From JBALVO01 sp036961445 (GTDB taxonomy: Bacteria; Pseudomonadota; Gammaproteobacteria; Pseudomonadales; Halieaceae), in assembly GCA_036961445.1 (NCBI GenBank), contig JBALVO010000028.1, positions 1-34,800 on the forward strand: 34,800 nucleotides of DNA, written 5' to 3'. The position numbers were made by a program, and so were the translations under genes. Positions 23,578 through 31,215 of this stretch are shown here, in pieces (position 1 is the first letter of the stretch; the number at the start of each line of letters is the position of its first letter). The notes below the pieces were generated by a model. That model ran no database searches, was not told where the DNA came from, and saw only the letters and a program-made list of their open reading frames with translations.

Positions 23578-24486
23578 ATGCGTGCCACGGTACTTTGTCT
23601 GGCTTCACTCGTTCCCTTGTGGGTAACAGCCGCTACCTTTGATTTGCCGCCGCCTGAGTTTGATCTTGTGGGCGCAGCAGAGATGGTTGAGGCCTTGCCA
23701 GAAGACACGCTACTTGATGTCGCGAGGCGTCACGATATTGGTCAGGAAGAAATAGTGCGCGCCAACCCCGGTGTCGATCGCTGGTTGCCCGGTGATGGTG
23801 TGAATATCATCATTCCCTCACGCCGCATTCTACCCCCGCCTCCTCGCGAGGGCCTGGTATTGAACCTGCCGGAGATGCGTCTTTATTTCTTTCCCGAACA
23901 ACAGCCAGGCCAAACCGCCCGGGTACAAACCTATCCTGTCAGCATTGGTCGCATGGACTGGGCTACCCCCCTGGGACATACAACACTGGTGGCAAAAGAG
24001 AGGGACCCCGCCTGGAGGCCGCCTGAATCAATTCGCCGCGAACATGCTGAAGATGGCGACCCGTTGCCCGATGTTGTTCCCCCAGGGCCGCTAAACCCGC
24101 TGGGACGTTATGCATTGCGACTGGGTCTTCCGGGCTATCTGATACACGGCACCAATAAGGCATTTGGTGTGGGTATGCGGGTATCGCATGGCTGTATCAG
24201 GATGTTGCCGGAAGATATTGAAAGCCTGTTTCCCGATATACCGGTCGGCACACCGGTGCGCATCATCAATCAACCCGCCAAGGCCGGGTGGTATGGTGGC
24301 GAACTTTATCTCGAGATCCATCCGCCACTGGAGGAGGACCAGGTCAGCCGGGACGCGCTGGTGGAGATTGTGATGGCCGCTATAGATGAGGCGCTGCTCA
24401 AGCGGGCAGCGCGAGTGAGTGAGCGGGAGATCGAACAGGCCATTAGCCGGCAGGATGGACTACCGGTGGTGGTCTCCAAGGAGTAA
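23578..24486 (+). CDS. L,D-transpeptidase with LysM-like domain (YbiS/ErfK type)
   Basis: The 302-residue protein has a signal peptide (residues 1-19, LCLASLVPLWVTAA), a LysM-like domain at about 40-80 (PEDTLLDVARRHDIGQEEIV, NPGVDRWLPGDGVNIIIP) and a YkuD catalytic domain at about 90-240. PVSIGRMDWATPLGHTTLV, GYLIHGTNKAFGVGMRVSHG and CIRMLPEDIESLFPDIPVGT carry His190 and Cys206 of the HGxx14-17SHGCIRM active site. This layout is that of E. coli ErfK, YbiS, YcfS and YnhG, of which three attach Braun lipoprotein to peptidoglycan by joining meso-diaminopimelate to its C-terminal lysine. The lipoprotein gene at 24568 converges with it. ATG 23578 is preferred to TTG 23560 for the signal. A C-terminal extension (about 245-302) with acidic and basic helices goes beyond the common length. 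Confidence 0.92.
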   Translation: MRATVLCLASLVPLWVTAATFDLPPPEFDLVGAAEMVEALPEDTLLDVARRHDIGQEEIVRANPGVDRWLPGDGVNIIIPSRRILPPPPREGLVLNLPEMRLYFFPEQQPGQTARVQTYPVSIGRMDWATPLGHTTLVAKERDPAWRPPESIRREHAEDGDPLPDVVPPGPLNPLGRYALRLGLPGYLIHGTNKAFGVGMRVSHGCIRMLPEDIESLFPDIPVGTPVRIINQPAKAGWYGGELYLEIHPPLEEDQVSRDALVEIVMAAIDEALLKRAARVSEREIEQAISRQDGLPVVVSKE

Positions 24487-24567
24487 TCATGCAGGGGGCC
24501 AGAATGGGTTTGCCCGCTTTGGCTCCCTACTATGTCTTACGGCAGTCTATCGAAGTTCGGGTTTGGG

Positions 24568-24834
24568 CTATTTGTACATCGATTTCTTGAACATGCGATC
24601 CAGCTTCTCATTGGTCTGCCGGGCCGTATCTTGCGCCGCTTCAGCCGCAGCCTTGGCAGCTGCTGCATCCTGCTTGGCGCTGGCCGCATCGGCTGCCGCC
24701 TGACTGGCCGCGGCATTTGATTTTTCCACTTCAGCGCGCAGTGCGTCAAGATCGGACGTTGTCGCACAACCCGGTAAAATCGTCAGGGCCGACACCATCA
24801 GCCCTGCCGTTGTTATCTTTTGTATATTGCGCAT
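24568..24834 (-). CDS. Braun-type alanine-rich lipoprotein (Lpp/OprI-like)
   Basis: The 88-residue protein begins with a lipoprotein signal ending LTILPGCATT (Cys23). The mature part is an alanine-rich coiled coil (VEKSNAAASQAAADAASAKQ, DAAAAKAAAEAAQDTARQTN) and ends with EKLDRMFKKSMYK, so the last residue is lysine. This matches OprI and Lpp, which form trimers that tie the outer membrane to peptidoglycan through the C-terminal lysine. GGGAG lies nine bases before the ATG. It lies between two L,D-transpeptidase genes (23578 plus strand and 25034 minus strand). It is likely in the periplasmic leaflet of the outer membrane, and abundant. The lysine end means it can be covalently attached; whether it is, is not shown by sequence. 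Confidence 0.88.
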   Translation of the reverse strand: MRNIQKITTAGLMVSALTILPGCATTSDLDALRAEVEKSNAAASQAAADAASAKQDAAAAKAAAEAAQDTARQTNEKLDRMFKKSMYK

Positions 24835-25033
24835 AATGGTTGCTCCCTTAGTTCAATAATATTGCCTGCGCCGGTTGAATGCCATTATCAGGGCTGGTCT
24901 CCCCGCAGAACAGCACAGGACGAACGCGAGTCCCGCCGCGGTGATTGCATATGAGACCGGTGCCCAGGCATTTTCGTGGATCTGAAACCGCAGCGCAAGA
25001 TAATATTTGATGGCGTGAGTCTGGCAGTCACCG
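24835..25033. other. Gap between lipoprotein and L,D-transpeptidase genes
   Basis: This gap of 199 bases contains a minus-strand open frame without a start codon (ending at 24854) that reads as a protein-like sequence with a hydrophobic segment (YAITAAGLAFVLCCSAG). It may be a gene remnant or chance. It presumably also contains the promoter of the lipoprotein gene; I could not fix -35 and -10 boxes. Confidence 0.3.
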
Positions 25034-25702
25034 CTAGCGTATCCTCACCCGCGTTCCGACACTCACCCAGCCGGCCAGTTTTTGCACCTGCTCGTTGGTC
25101 AAGGCGATACAACCGTCGGTCCAATTTACGTTGTTGTGGATTTGCAGACTACCCGCACCGATTCCATGAATGCCCAGATTGCCGCCCAGACTCGTCCCCT
25201 GGGGTGGTGGTTTCCCCTTGCTGAGTGCCCCGAGCAGGGCCTGGTATTCCTTGGTGGTTATGCGGCCGCCTGCGAGTGCACGTTCTACATGATCCATGTT
25301 GGGGTAATCGATAGCCAGGAACAGTTGAAAGCGCTTGCTGGGTCTGATGCCGGTAATTCGAAAGTCACCCAGGGGCGTTTTTTCGTCCTTCACCCGTTTT
25401 TCCCGCGTTGTGCCATTACTTCCGATGGCAATATTTTTGTATCTTGCCAGTATGCGCGAGCCCTGCATTACGCCCAGTGTCAGTTCGTTCGTATCGATCA
25501 TTAGCCAGATGTCAGTGGACTGTGCCATCACCTGTGGCGCAGGCGAAAGACTGGCGGGGAGAAAGCCGGTAGCCATCAGTGTGATATACACAACAATGGC
25601 GCCCCGGATAAGGCGCCAGGGTCGGATTCGACGAGTTTGCAGAACTGTAACCAGCAACCCAACGGGAAGATTCACTATTACACCCTTTTGTGGCCAGGGC
25701 AA
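25034..25702 (-). CDS. Small L,D-transpeptidase, YkuD domain
   Basis: The 222-residue protein has an N-terminal membrane segment (about 31-50, LIRGAIVVYITLMATGFL), after which TDIWLMIDTNELTLGVMQGS opens a YkuD fold. Catalytic residues are in GIHGIGAGSLQIHN (His179) and NWTDGCIALTNEQV (Cys198). TPLGDFRITGIRP is the usual substrate-site strand. The residue after Cys is I and the previous ones are T-D-G, as in the LD-transpeptidase subgroup represented by E. coli LdtF/DpaA-like proteins with DGCIAL. Such proteins either form cross-links, attach Lpp or release it; the family alone does not decide. The segment between His and Cys is normal in length. The start ATG 25702 is the only one that gives the membrane segment. 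The region below, to 24834, belongs to the same cluster. Confidence 0.86.
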   Translation of the reverse strand: MPWPQKGVIVNLPVGLLVTVLQTRRIRPWRLIRGAIVVYITLMATGFLPASLSPAPQVMAQSTDIWLMIDTNELTLGVMQGSRILARYKNIAIGSNGTTREKRVKDEKTPLGDFRITGIRPSKRFQLFLAIDYPNMDHVERALAGGRITTKEYQALLGALSKGKPPPQGTSLGGNLGIHGIGAGSLQIHNNVNWTDGCIALTNEQVQKLAGWVSVGTRVRIR

Positions 25703-25815
25703 TTCGGTGGCAGAGCAATAACCCTTTGTTCAGCACACTACCGCCAATTGATAATTCGCACAATCTGTCGATGGCATAGCTTGAACCCGGCTCTTAGAGG
25801 CAACGCGCTGCACAC

Positions 25816-27483
25816 TTAGCTTGGGCCCGCCGCGCTTCCTATACGCGCTGGATCGGGCACCAGAGGCTGGTCCAGCACTTTGATGATAAGCGCGTCGCGA
25901 TCGTAGGGGTCGTGCTTGAATTGCACTTTGCCATCCGCCTGTACCTGTACCGTCCAGTAGACGAGGTAGATGGGAATCGGCTGACGCAGGGATACGCGCC
26001 TGGTCTCGCGGCTATCAATGGCTGCGTCAATGGCGGCCAGGTCCCACAACTGCGGATCGTCCAGCAGCAACTCGGCCAACTGCTCGATATTCTCGACGCG
26101 AATACAACCCGAACTGAAGGTACGCTCACTGCGCTCGAACAGTTCCCGGCTGGGCGTGTCATGCAGGTACACCATGTGTTCATTGGGAAACATGACCTTG
26201 AGTCGTCCCAGCGCATTATGGGGGCCCGGAGTCTGGCGGATCATATACGGAAATCCCTGCCGCGGGTAAAGTTGCCAGTCCACGGTCGCCGGGTCCACCT
26301 CCGCGCCCTGCATGGTAATTACTTGCATATTCTTTTTCTTTAGATAGTCGGGATCCTGCTTAATGGCGGGTAGCACATCTTTTGCGAATATGGTGGGTGG
26401 CACGGTCCAGGTAGGGTTGATCTCTATGTAGGTGATGACATCGCGGAATACCGGTGTGCTGCGATAGGGCCGCCCCACTTGGGCGCGTCTGTGGAGCAGG
26501 CGCTGGCCATCGCGAAACAGCGCTACCTCGAATCCCGCGATATCGACGACCACGGCAGTTGGGGGAATATCCCGCAGTACACGGGCGCGCTCCAGGTTAA
26601 CCCGGATCTGGCCAATCCTTCGCTCGACCCGTACATTCATTGCCGCCAGGGTCTGACGACCGACGACGCCGTCCGCATCGAGTCGATAACGAGACTGGAA
26701 GCGGATGATGGCCTGTTCGAGGCCGGCGTCAAAATAGTCCGCCTCGGCCGCCGCTTCCAGGTTGGCGCTCCCTTCCGCCTGCAGACGGCGGCGCAACTGC
26801 GCCACCCGGATGTCGCGGTCGCCCAGACTCAGGATCGGGCCGTCGGCAACACTGTTCCAACCACCGTGCTCTGCAATCAAGCGATATTCCGCCAGTGCAA
26901 GCACCAGGTGGTGATATATCGGAGTTGCGGGCTTCAATATGTCGAGGCTGGCACCGATACCCCCGTTTACAATCGATTCACCCAGCCAGGCGACAGCATC
27001 GATCTCCGGAAGGTCCCGGTCGAAGTTCCAGGAGGCGACATATTTGCCGGGGTCAAGTTTCCCCAGGGCATAGTGGTAGACAAGGCGCACGAGTGAATCG
27101 GTGAGCAGGAGGTCACGTTCGGCTGCATCGAGTCCGAGTGTGCCCTCGAGCAGCCCCTGCACCTGGTCCTGGTGGTAGTCCCGGCCGCTCATGCCCTCGC
27201 GCCAGGCCTGGTCGATGGCTGCGGCGAGTTCCCGAACCGCGGCTGGATTGGTCCAGGCCGGCGTGGAGTAATCTCGCGCATAGAATTCCTGGGTGACCGG
27301 CAGGTCGTAGACCTTGGCACCGGCCAGCTCAAGCTGTCCCTCGGCAGAGAGGCGCTGCAGGATGGGCTGCATCAGTGCCTGGCTGGCCAGGGCGGTCGAG
27401 GCGAACGGCAAAAGGCTGCAGATACACAACAGGCCGAGCAGTGTAACTCTTTGGATTGAATAAGATTTATCTTTGATGTGCAC
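25816..27483 (-). CDS. ycbB: Large L,D-transpeptidase, YcbB/LdtD type
   Basis: About 555 residues. A signal peptide (VTLLGLLCICSLLPFASTAL) is followed by the YcbB scaffold domain (YDLPVTQEFYARDYSTPAWT, REGMSGRDYHQDQV, LVRLVYHYALGKLDP). A peptidoglycan-binding domain follows at about 215-285 (ILSLGDRDIRVAQLRRRLQA, FQSRYRLDADGVVGRQTLAA), then a YkuD catalytic domain with VYLHDTPSRELFERSERTFS (His441) and SSGCIRVEN (Cys460) in the numbering from the GTG start. The TVPPTIFAKDVLPAIKQDP capping loop is specific to YcbB. This enzyme forms 3-3 cross-links in peptidoglycan and underlies beta-lactam bypass in E. coli. The start is GTG 27483 with AGGGA five bases before it; TTG 27510 is possible, and no ATG fits. 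It is divergent to the YcbK gene, with 60 bases between, and lies three genes from the Braun-type lipoprotein. Confidence 0.93.
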   Translation of the reverse strand: MHIKDKSYSIQRVTLLGLLCICSLLPFASTALASQALMQPILQRLSAEGQLELAGAKVYDLPVTQEFYARDYSTPAWTNPAAVRELAAAIDQAWREGMSGRDYHQDQVQGLLEGTLGLDAAERDLLLTDSLVRLVYHYALGKLDPGKYVASWNFDRDLPEIDAVAWLGESIVNGGIGASLDILKPATPIYHHLVLALAEYRLIAEHGGWNSVADGPILSLGDRDIRVAQLRRRLQAEGSANLEAAAEADYFDAGLEQAIIRFQSRYRLDADGVVGRQTLAAMNVRVERRIGQIRVNLERARVLRDIPPTAVVVDIAGFEVALFRDGQRLLHRRAQVGRPYRSTPVFRDVITYIEINPTWTVPPTIFAKDVLPAIKQDPDYLKKKNMQVITMQGAEVDPATVDWQLYPRQGFPYMIRQTPGPHNALGRLKVMFPNEHMVYLHDTPSRELFERSERTFSSGCIRVENIEQLAELLLDDPQLWDLAAIDAAIDSRETRRVSLRQPIPIYLVYWTVQVQADGKVQFKHDPYDRDALIIKVLDQPLVPDPARIGSAAGPS

Positions 27484-27543
27484 AAAAATCCCTGTATATT
27501 TACGCCCCAATAACGTCTATCCAATCGGGGCACAATCACGTTT

Positions 27544-28104
27544 ATGGCAGTCGACGAATCAACGAATAATGCGGTCAATCCCACCCGCCGGCTGCTCCTG
27601 CGGGCCTCCCTGGCAGGCTCCGTATTGGCGATGGCACCGCTGTCGAAGGTATGGGCGGCGAGCGAACGCAGTTTGTCGCTGAAAAATCTACACACCGGCG
27701 AGCATATCAGCCAACCCTATTGGATGGCAGGCCACTACCTGCCGGAATCCCTCTCCGCCATCAACACGGTGCTGCGCGATCATCGCAGTGGCGAAGTATA
27801 CCCTATAGACCCTGGCCTTCTCGATCTGCTGTCGTCTCTGCAGCAGCGTGTGAATTCACGCCGCGACTACGAAGTGATTTCCGGTTACCGTTCTCCCGCC
27901 AGCAACGCCATGTTGCAGGCCAAGAGCAACGGCGTGGCCAAACGCAGTACGCATATGCTTGGCCAGGCCATTGATATCCGGCTACCCGGCACGCAGCTGG
28001 CGACATTACACCGCGCAGCCAGCGAGATGAAGGCGGGCGGCGTCGGTCTCTATACCGGTTCCAACTTTATTCATGTCGATACCGGGCGCGTGCGTTACTG
28101 GTAA
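27544..28104 (+). CDS. ycbK: YcbK-type Tat-exported DUF882 (M15-like) protein
   Basis: The 186-residue protein carries a twin-arginine signal: NPTRRLLLRASLAGSVLAMA with Arg15-Arg16, cleaved near VWAAS. The DUF882 domain follows: LSLKNLHTGEHISQPYW, VISGYRSPASNAMLQ, SNGVAKRSTHMLGQAIDIRL, and FIHVDTGRVRYW. Zinc-type residues of the M15 family are in place: His137, Asp144 and His177. E. coli YcbK (MepK) is a peptidoglycan endopeptidase that cleaves cross-links in the 3-3 form made by YcbB, so the gene pair makes sense; here the two genes are divergent rather than tandem, which suggests a shared promoter region at 27484-27543. The product acts in the periplasm. The length matches the family. Confidence 0.93.
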   Translation: MAVDESTNNAVNPTRRLLLRASLAGSVLAMAPLSKVWAASERSLSLKNLHTGEHISQPYWMAGHYLPESLSAINTVLRDHRSGEVYPIDPGLLDLLSSLQQRVNSRRDYEVISGYRSPASNAMLQAKSNGVAKRSTHMLGQAIDIRLPGTQLATLHRAASEMKAGGVGLYTGSNFIHVDTGRVRYW

Positions 28105-28164
28105 ATTTCCTCCCTGGCCTGGCTGACCCAATCTGTTGGCCCGGGTCGTCCTATTCGAATATTG

Positions 28165-28384
28165 AGATCGGGTATGAATACATACAAACATCATCGATTT
28201 ACCCGCAAGGTTATCAGTTACTCCGTCTGGCTCTAGTACCGCTTCAATCTCAGTCACCTTCACATCGACTACTTGTTGGCCCAACGGGGCATCACTGTCA
28301 GTCGCAAAGCGATCGGACTCTGGTACCCACCAAAAGTAGGCGCTTTTAGGCGAAGCATTCACTGCGCTCATGGGGCAGGCTCAG
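28165..28384 (+). mobile_element. IS6-like remnant, copy 9 (no left terminus, module-bearing)
   Basis: Starting from TCGGGTATGAATACATACAA at about 28168, the transposase start is read as MNTYKHHRFTRKVISYSVWL, with a TAG in the place of the next tyrosine (GGCTCTAGTACCGC), and then SHLHIDYLLAQRGITVSRKA. After SDSGTHQK it joins the AAAAGTAGGCGCTTTTAGGC module and TGGGGCAGGCTC at 28371. The right end is not seen. It shares this junction with copy 11. The 407-base gap 28105-28511 holds this copy; 28385-28511 shows nothing clear. Confidence 0.72.
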
Positions 28385-28511
28385 CGACTAAAGGAATGAG
28401 TTTTAGTAACTTATTGTTATTTGCTGAAAACGAAGGTAACAACTAGCTTTAAATTTCAGGTCGATGATCTGGGCAGTGGTTAAATTCTCCCAAGGAAAAG
28501 GATAGTAGGTT

Positions 28512-29147
28512 ATGGCTATAGCAAGAATTCAGGTTATGACGAGCATCGTTGGCAAGGAGGCAGAGTTTATGCAGTCGGTAGCCGAGACCGCGGCACTGAT
28601 GCAGAAAAAAGGTTTGCGAAACGCGGTGCGGGTATCGCATTCGGGGGTTCCAGGTATCGAGGTTTGGAGTTCCACGCTATACAAAGACTGGAAAGAGTAC
28701 GGAAGGCTTACCGATAAAATGCTAAAAGACAAAGCGATGCAAAAGCTCTATATGTCCAGCATTCTGAATCGAACGGGCGAACTTCTCGACAGCTTTGAGA
28801 TGGTTGAGGTGCCAGGCTTTGAAGAGGGCGTCGATTCCTCTGGCAACATTATCGCGGCAACAGCCTGGAATGTGCTCCCGCAGGAAGGCAACGCCGGAAA
28901 TTTTCTTAAATCCTGTGCGCAGGCAAAAGAATTGCACCTCAAGCACGGCGCCAACCCCAGGTTGTGGCAGGTAATGGGTGGTCGCTATTCGGGGTTGATG
29001 ATGTACGCCCTGGGCTTTGAAAGTTTTACCAGCATGGGCAAGTGGCAGGAAAAAGTGAAGAAGGACCAGGCTGAGTTTATGTCCAGGCAACCTGCTTCCG
29101 CTGAAATTGCCGCCCAGATAATCCTAAGACCGTCGGGTATATTATAG
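28512..29147 (+). CDS. Unknown protein with dimeric alpha-beta-barrel character
   Basis: The 211-residue protein is not in a family I can name with certainty. It starts MAIARIQVMTSIVGKEAEFM, which looks like the first strand and helix of a ferredoxin-like (dimeric alpha-beta barrel) fold. A second, similar stretch at about 113-140 (AATAWNVLPQEGNAGNFLKS, CAQAKELHLKHGANPRLWQV) suggests an internal duplication of the same fold: strand, glycine-rich turn, helix, ending in GLMMYALGFESFTSMGKWQE. There is no signal peptide, so the location is cytoplasmic. It stands between IS6-like copies 9 and 10 and is read towards the TetR operon without overlap. AGGATAGTAGG precedes the ATG at a usable distance. 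Confidence 0.6.
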   Translation: MAIARIQVMTSIVGKEAEFMQSVAETAALMQKKGLRNAVRVSHSGVPGIEVWSSTLYKDWKEYGRLTDKMLKDKAMQKLYMSSILNRTGELLDSFEMVEVPGFEEGVDSSGNIIAATAWNVLPQEGNAGNFLKSCAQAKELHLKHGANPRLWQVMGGRYSGLMMYALGFESFTSMGKWQEKVKKDQAEFMSRQPASAEIAAQIILRPSGIL

Positions 29148-29264
29148 GCACTCTCATAACGGGGATTTCCTAACTGAGGTTGTCCCCGCCAACAGACCTG
29201 TTCCTGGCGAAATGGTAACTCAAGCCACCATCGGTAGTTCAAACAAACCGCGACAGTGTTTCTG

Positions 29265-29512
29265 GGTATCGCCAAGTTAACTCCCCGAAATTGAGAGCAT
29301 CGGTGGAGAGCCTGCCTCATTTTGTCAGGTAGCAACACAGATAAATGACACCGGTTCCCTCCTGGCATCATTAGATACTCTGTATAACTGTACCGCCGCT
29401 TGCAGCGAAAACATTGTGGCTACGGCGCTAGCTTTTTCAGCGATCAAGTCTTGGGGAAGGTCAATGGCAAGCGGCATTAGCTGTTGCGCGCATGATTTGA
29501 CCGGTGGCGTTA
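29265..29512 (+). mobile_element. IS6-like remnant, copy 10 (left end to first catalytic aspartate region)
   Basis: It has the left end GGTATCGCCAAGTTAACTC with the long insert AGCCTGCCTCATTTTGTCAG. The transposase start is degraded (GGCATCATTAGATACTCTG), and most of the N-terminal region up to RRLQRKH is deleted. It then continues GYGASFFSDQVLGKVNGKRH, followed by stop codons. That is the equivalent of GYGDTFFIDEVFVKINGKRH, so the first DDE motif (FIDE) reads FSDQ here. It fades near 29512, just before the TetR operator. It is the only copy in the window that keeps this region. Confidence 0.7.
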
Positions 29513-29526
29513 CCTTTACTATATTA

Positions 29527-29545
29527 TTAAACGAACGTTCAATAG
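29527..29545. promoter_or_regulatory. Palindromic operator for the TetR regulator
   Basis: TTAAACGAACGTTCAATAGG at 29527-29546 contains the perfect palindrome GAACGTTC within a larger TTxAACGAACGTTxAA-like arrangement. It lies ten to thirty bases before the GTG start of the TetR gene. Palindromes of this type are the usual binding sites of TetR regulators that control RND pumps, so autoregulation of the operon is likely. Confidence 0.6.
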
Positions 29546-29554
29546 GGCGTTGTT

Positions 29555-30136
29555 GTGGAAAAAACCCAGGTGCGATTGCTGGACACCGCTGCACAGCTAT
29601 TTGCGAAACACGGCTATGCTGGCGTTTCGATGCGCGATATCGCCGGTGCTGTGGGCATCACCCAAGCAGCTATCTACCATCATTTTGCCAACAAGGATGC
29701 GCTCTATCTCGGGGCAATCACCTACCTGTTTGAGGAACTCACACGGGATATCGGTGATCAGCTGGTCGACATCAACGACCCCGAGCAGCAACTGGGGTCG
29801 CTGATTACCGCGATGCTGGAAATCATGGACGAAGACCACCGCTTCAGGCGTGTCTATCTGCGCGAACTGATCGAAGGAGACGAGCGCAGGTTGGCGGCCC
29901 TGGCCCGTAATACCTTTGCCGCTTTCTACGAGCGCCTGTATGCGCTGATGGCTGAACTGGCCCCCGAGCGCGATCCTCAATTACTGATTTTTTCTATGGC
30001 GGGGCTGGTGTTTCACCACCTGGAGGCCCGTAAACTCGCTCCTTACTTGCCCCACCATCCAGCGCAAGAAACGAGCTTGGCGGCGTTGGCGGCGCATATC
30101 ACCCAGCTGTTTTTATCCGGGATAAGGGCAGCATGA
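29555..30136 (+). CDS. TetR family transcription repressor of the RND operon
   Basis: The 193-residue protein has a TetR helix-turn-helix at residues about 3-50: RLLDTAAQLFAKHGYAGVSM, RDIAGAVGITQAAIYHHFAN, KDALYLGAI. The C-terminal domain is all-helical and unique to the subfamily (LFEELTRDIGDQL, ALARNTFAAFYERLYALMA, AALAAHITQLFLSG), and binds the ligand. The start is GTG 29555 with AGGG about eight bases before. The gene overlaps the MFP gene by four bases (ATGA at 30133), so all three genes form one operon, which this protein most likely represses by binding GAACGTTC. The ligand is unknown; a toxic hydrophobic compound is usual. Confidence 0.92.
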   Translation: MEKTQVRLLDTAAQLFAKHGYAGVSMRDIAGAVGITQAAIYHHFANKDALYLGAITYLFEELTRDIGDQLVDINDPEQQLGSLITAMLEIMDEDHRFRRVYLRELIEGDERRLAALARNTFAAFYERLYALMAELAPERDPQLLIFSMAGLVFHHLEARKLAPYLPHHPAQETSLAALAAHITQLFLSGIRAA

Positions 30137-31215
30137 GCCGCCTCATCATCAGTGTGCTGTTGCTTGCAATCTCTGGCTGCGCGGATCCCGCTGCGCCGGA
30201 ACTGGTGACTAAAGAGGCTGCATCGGGTGTCCGCGTTACAGCTACCATGCCTCAAAGGCGGTCAATTGACTATGTGCTTACCTCCCTGGGCAGTGTTGAG
30301 GCCATTCATCACCCGACAATCTCTGCAGAGACCTCAGGCCAGATCGTCAGCATCCAGGTCAGCGAGGGCGCGTCGATTGATGCACGGCAATTGCTGGCGA
30401 CCATCGATAATACTTTGCATGCTATCGAGGCGGACAAGGCGGCTGCCGAATTGCAACGCCAGGACGTGTTACTGGACAACCAGCAAAGAGAGGTCAACCG
30501 TCTGCTGCACTTGAACAAGTCGCAGTCTGTGTCCAAGGATAGACTCGAAGATGAGCAGGCGCAGTTGCAGATGCTAGAAGCGCTGCGCAACGTGGCGAGA
30601 AAACAACGGGAGCAGGCGCTTTATCTTGAATCCAAGACCCAGGTGCATGCGCCATGTACTGGGTTGATCGCCAGTCGTCACGTTTCCCTGGGCGATTACG
30701 TTACCCCGGGGCAGCCCCTATTCGAGCTGGTCTCAGTGCAGAGGCTGCGAGCACGTATTGCCTTTCCCGAACATCACGCGGCCAGTATCGCTGTTGGCCA
30801 ACAGGTAAGGTTGCAAACGCCAGCGGCGCGGGACACCGTTGCCGTTGGCACGGTGACCAGCATCAACCCGCGGATCAATCCACACAGTCGCGCGCTGGAT
30901 GTCATTGTTGAGTTTGACAACCCCGGTAACTGGTACCCCGGCGCCAGTGTGGACGCGACGTTGATCCTGGGCCAGAGTCAGGACGCTGTGACGGTGCCCA
31001 TAGTGTCCGTGGTGCGCCGTGACGGGCACGATGTTGTTTTTGTCGTCGATGGCGATCGCGCCCGCCAGCGTGCAGTCGAGCTGGGCTGGCGTGAAGACGA
31101 CTGGGTGGAAATCGTTGACGGTCTGTCGCAGCAGGACCAGGTAGTGGCTGAGGGCTCTGCGCTGATCAGGGACGGCAGTCGATTGGTCATTAGTGCGAAC
31201 AAGCCTGAGTCATGA
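30133..31215 (+). CDS. RND efflux pump periplasmic adaptor (MFP), lipoprotein
   Basis: The 360-residue protein starts with the lipoprotein signal MSRLIISVLLLAISGC (Cys16). The adaptor modules follow: a barrel-sandwich half (VEAIHHPTISAETSGQIVSI, QVSEGASIDARQLLATIDN), an alpha-hairpin (about 92-155, RQDVLLDNQQREVNRLLHLN, and QLQMLEALRNVARKQREQAL), the second lipoyl half (HAPCTGLIASRHVSLGDYVT), a beta-barrel (ARIAFPEHHAASIAVGQQVR) and a membrane-proximal domain ending in GLSQQDQVVAEGSALIRDGS. It connects the inner-membrane pump to an outer-membrane channel, which is not encoded here. Both ends overlap neighbouring genes by four bases, so translation is coupled. It is shorter than AcrA in the hairpin, as usual for the HAE1-like subgroup of marine bacteria. 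Confidence 0.93.
   Translation: MSRLIISVLLLAISGCADPAAPELVTKEAASGVRVTATMPQRRSIDYVLTSLGSVEAIHHPTISAETSGQIVSIQVSEGASIDARQLLATIDNTLHAIEADKAAAELQRQDVLLDNQQREVNRLLHLNKSQSVSKDRLEDEQAQLQMLEALRNVARKQREQALYLESKTQVHAPCTGLIASRHVSLGDYVTPGQPLFELVSVQRLRARIAFPEHHAASIAVGQQVRLQTPAARDTVAVGTVTSINPRINPHSRALDVIVEFDNPGNWYPGASVDATLILGQSQDAVTVPIVSVVRRDGHDVVFVVDGDRARQRAVELGWREDDWVEIVDGLSQQDQVVAEGSALIRDGSRLVISANKPES

Noticed and set aside
24854..25033. Minus-strand protein-like frame with a hydrophobic segment (YAITAAGLAFVLCCSAG)
   Set aside because: It has no start codon in frame and no family match, so I list the stretch only as a gap.
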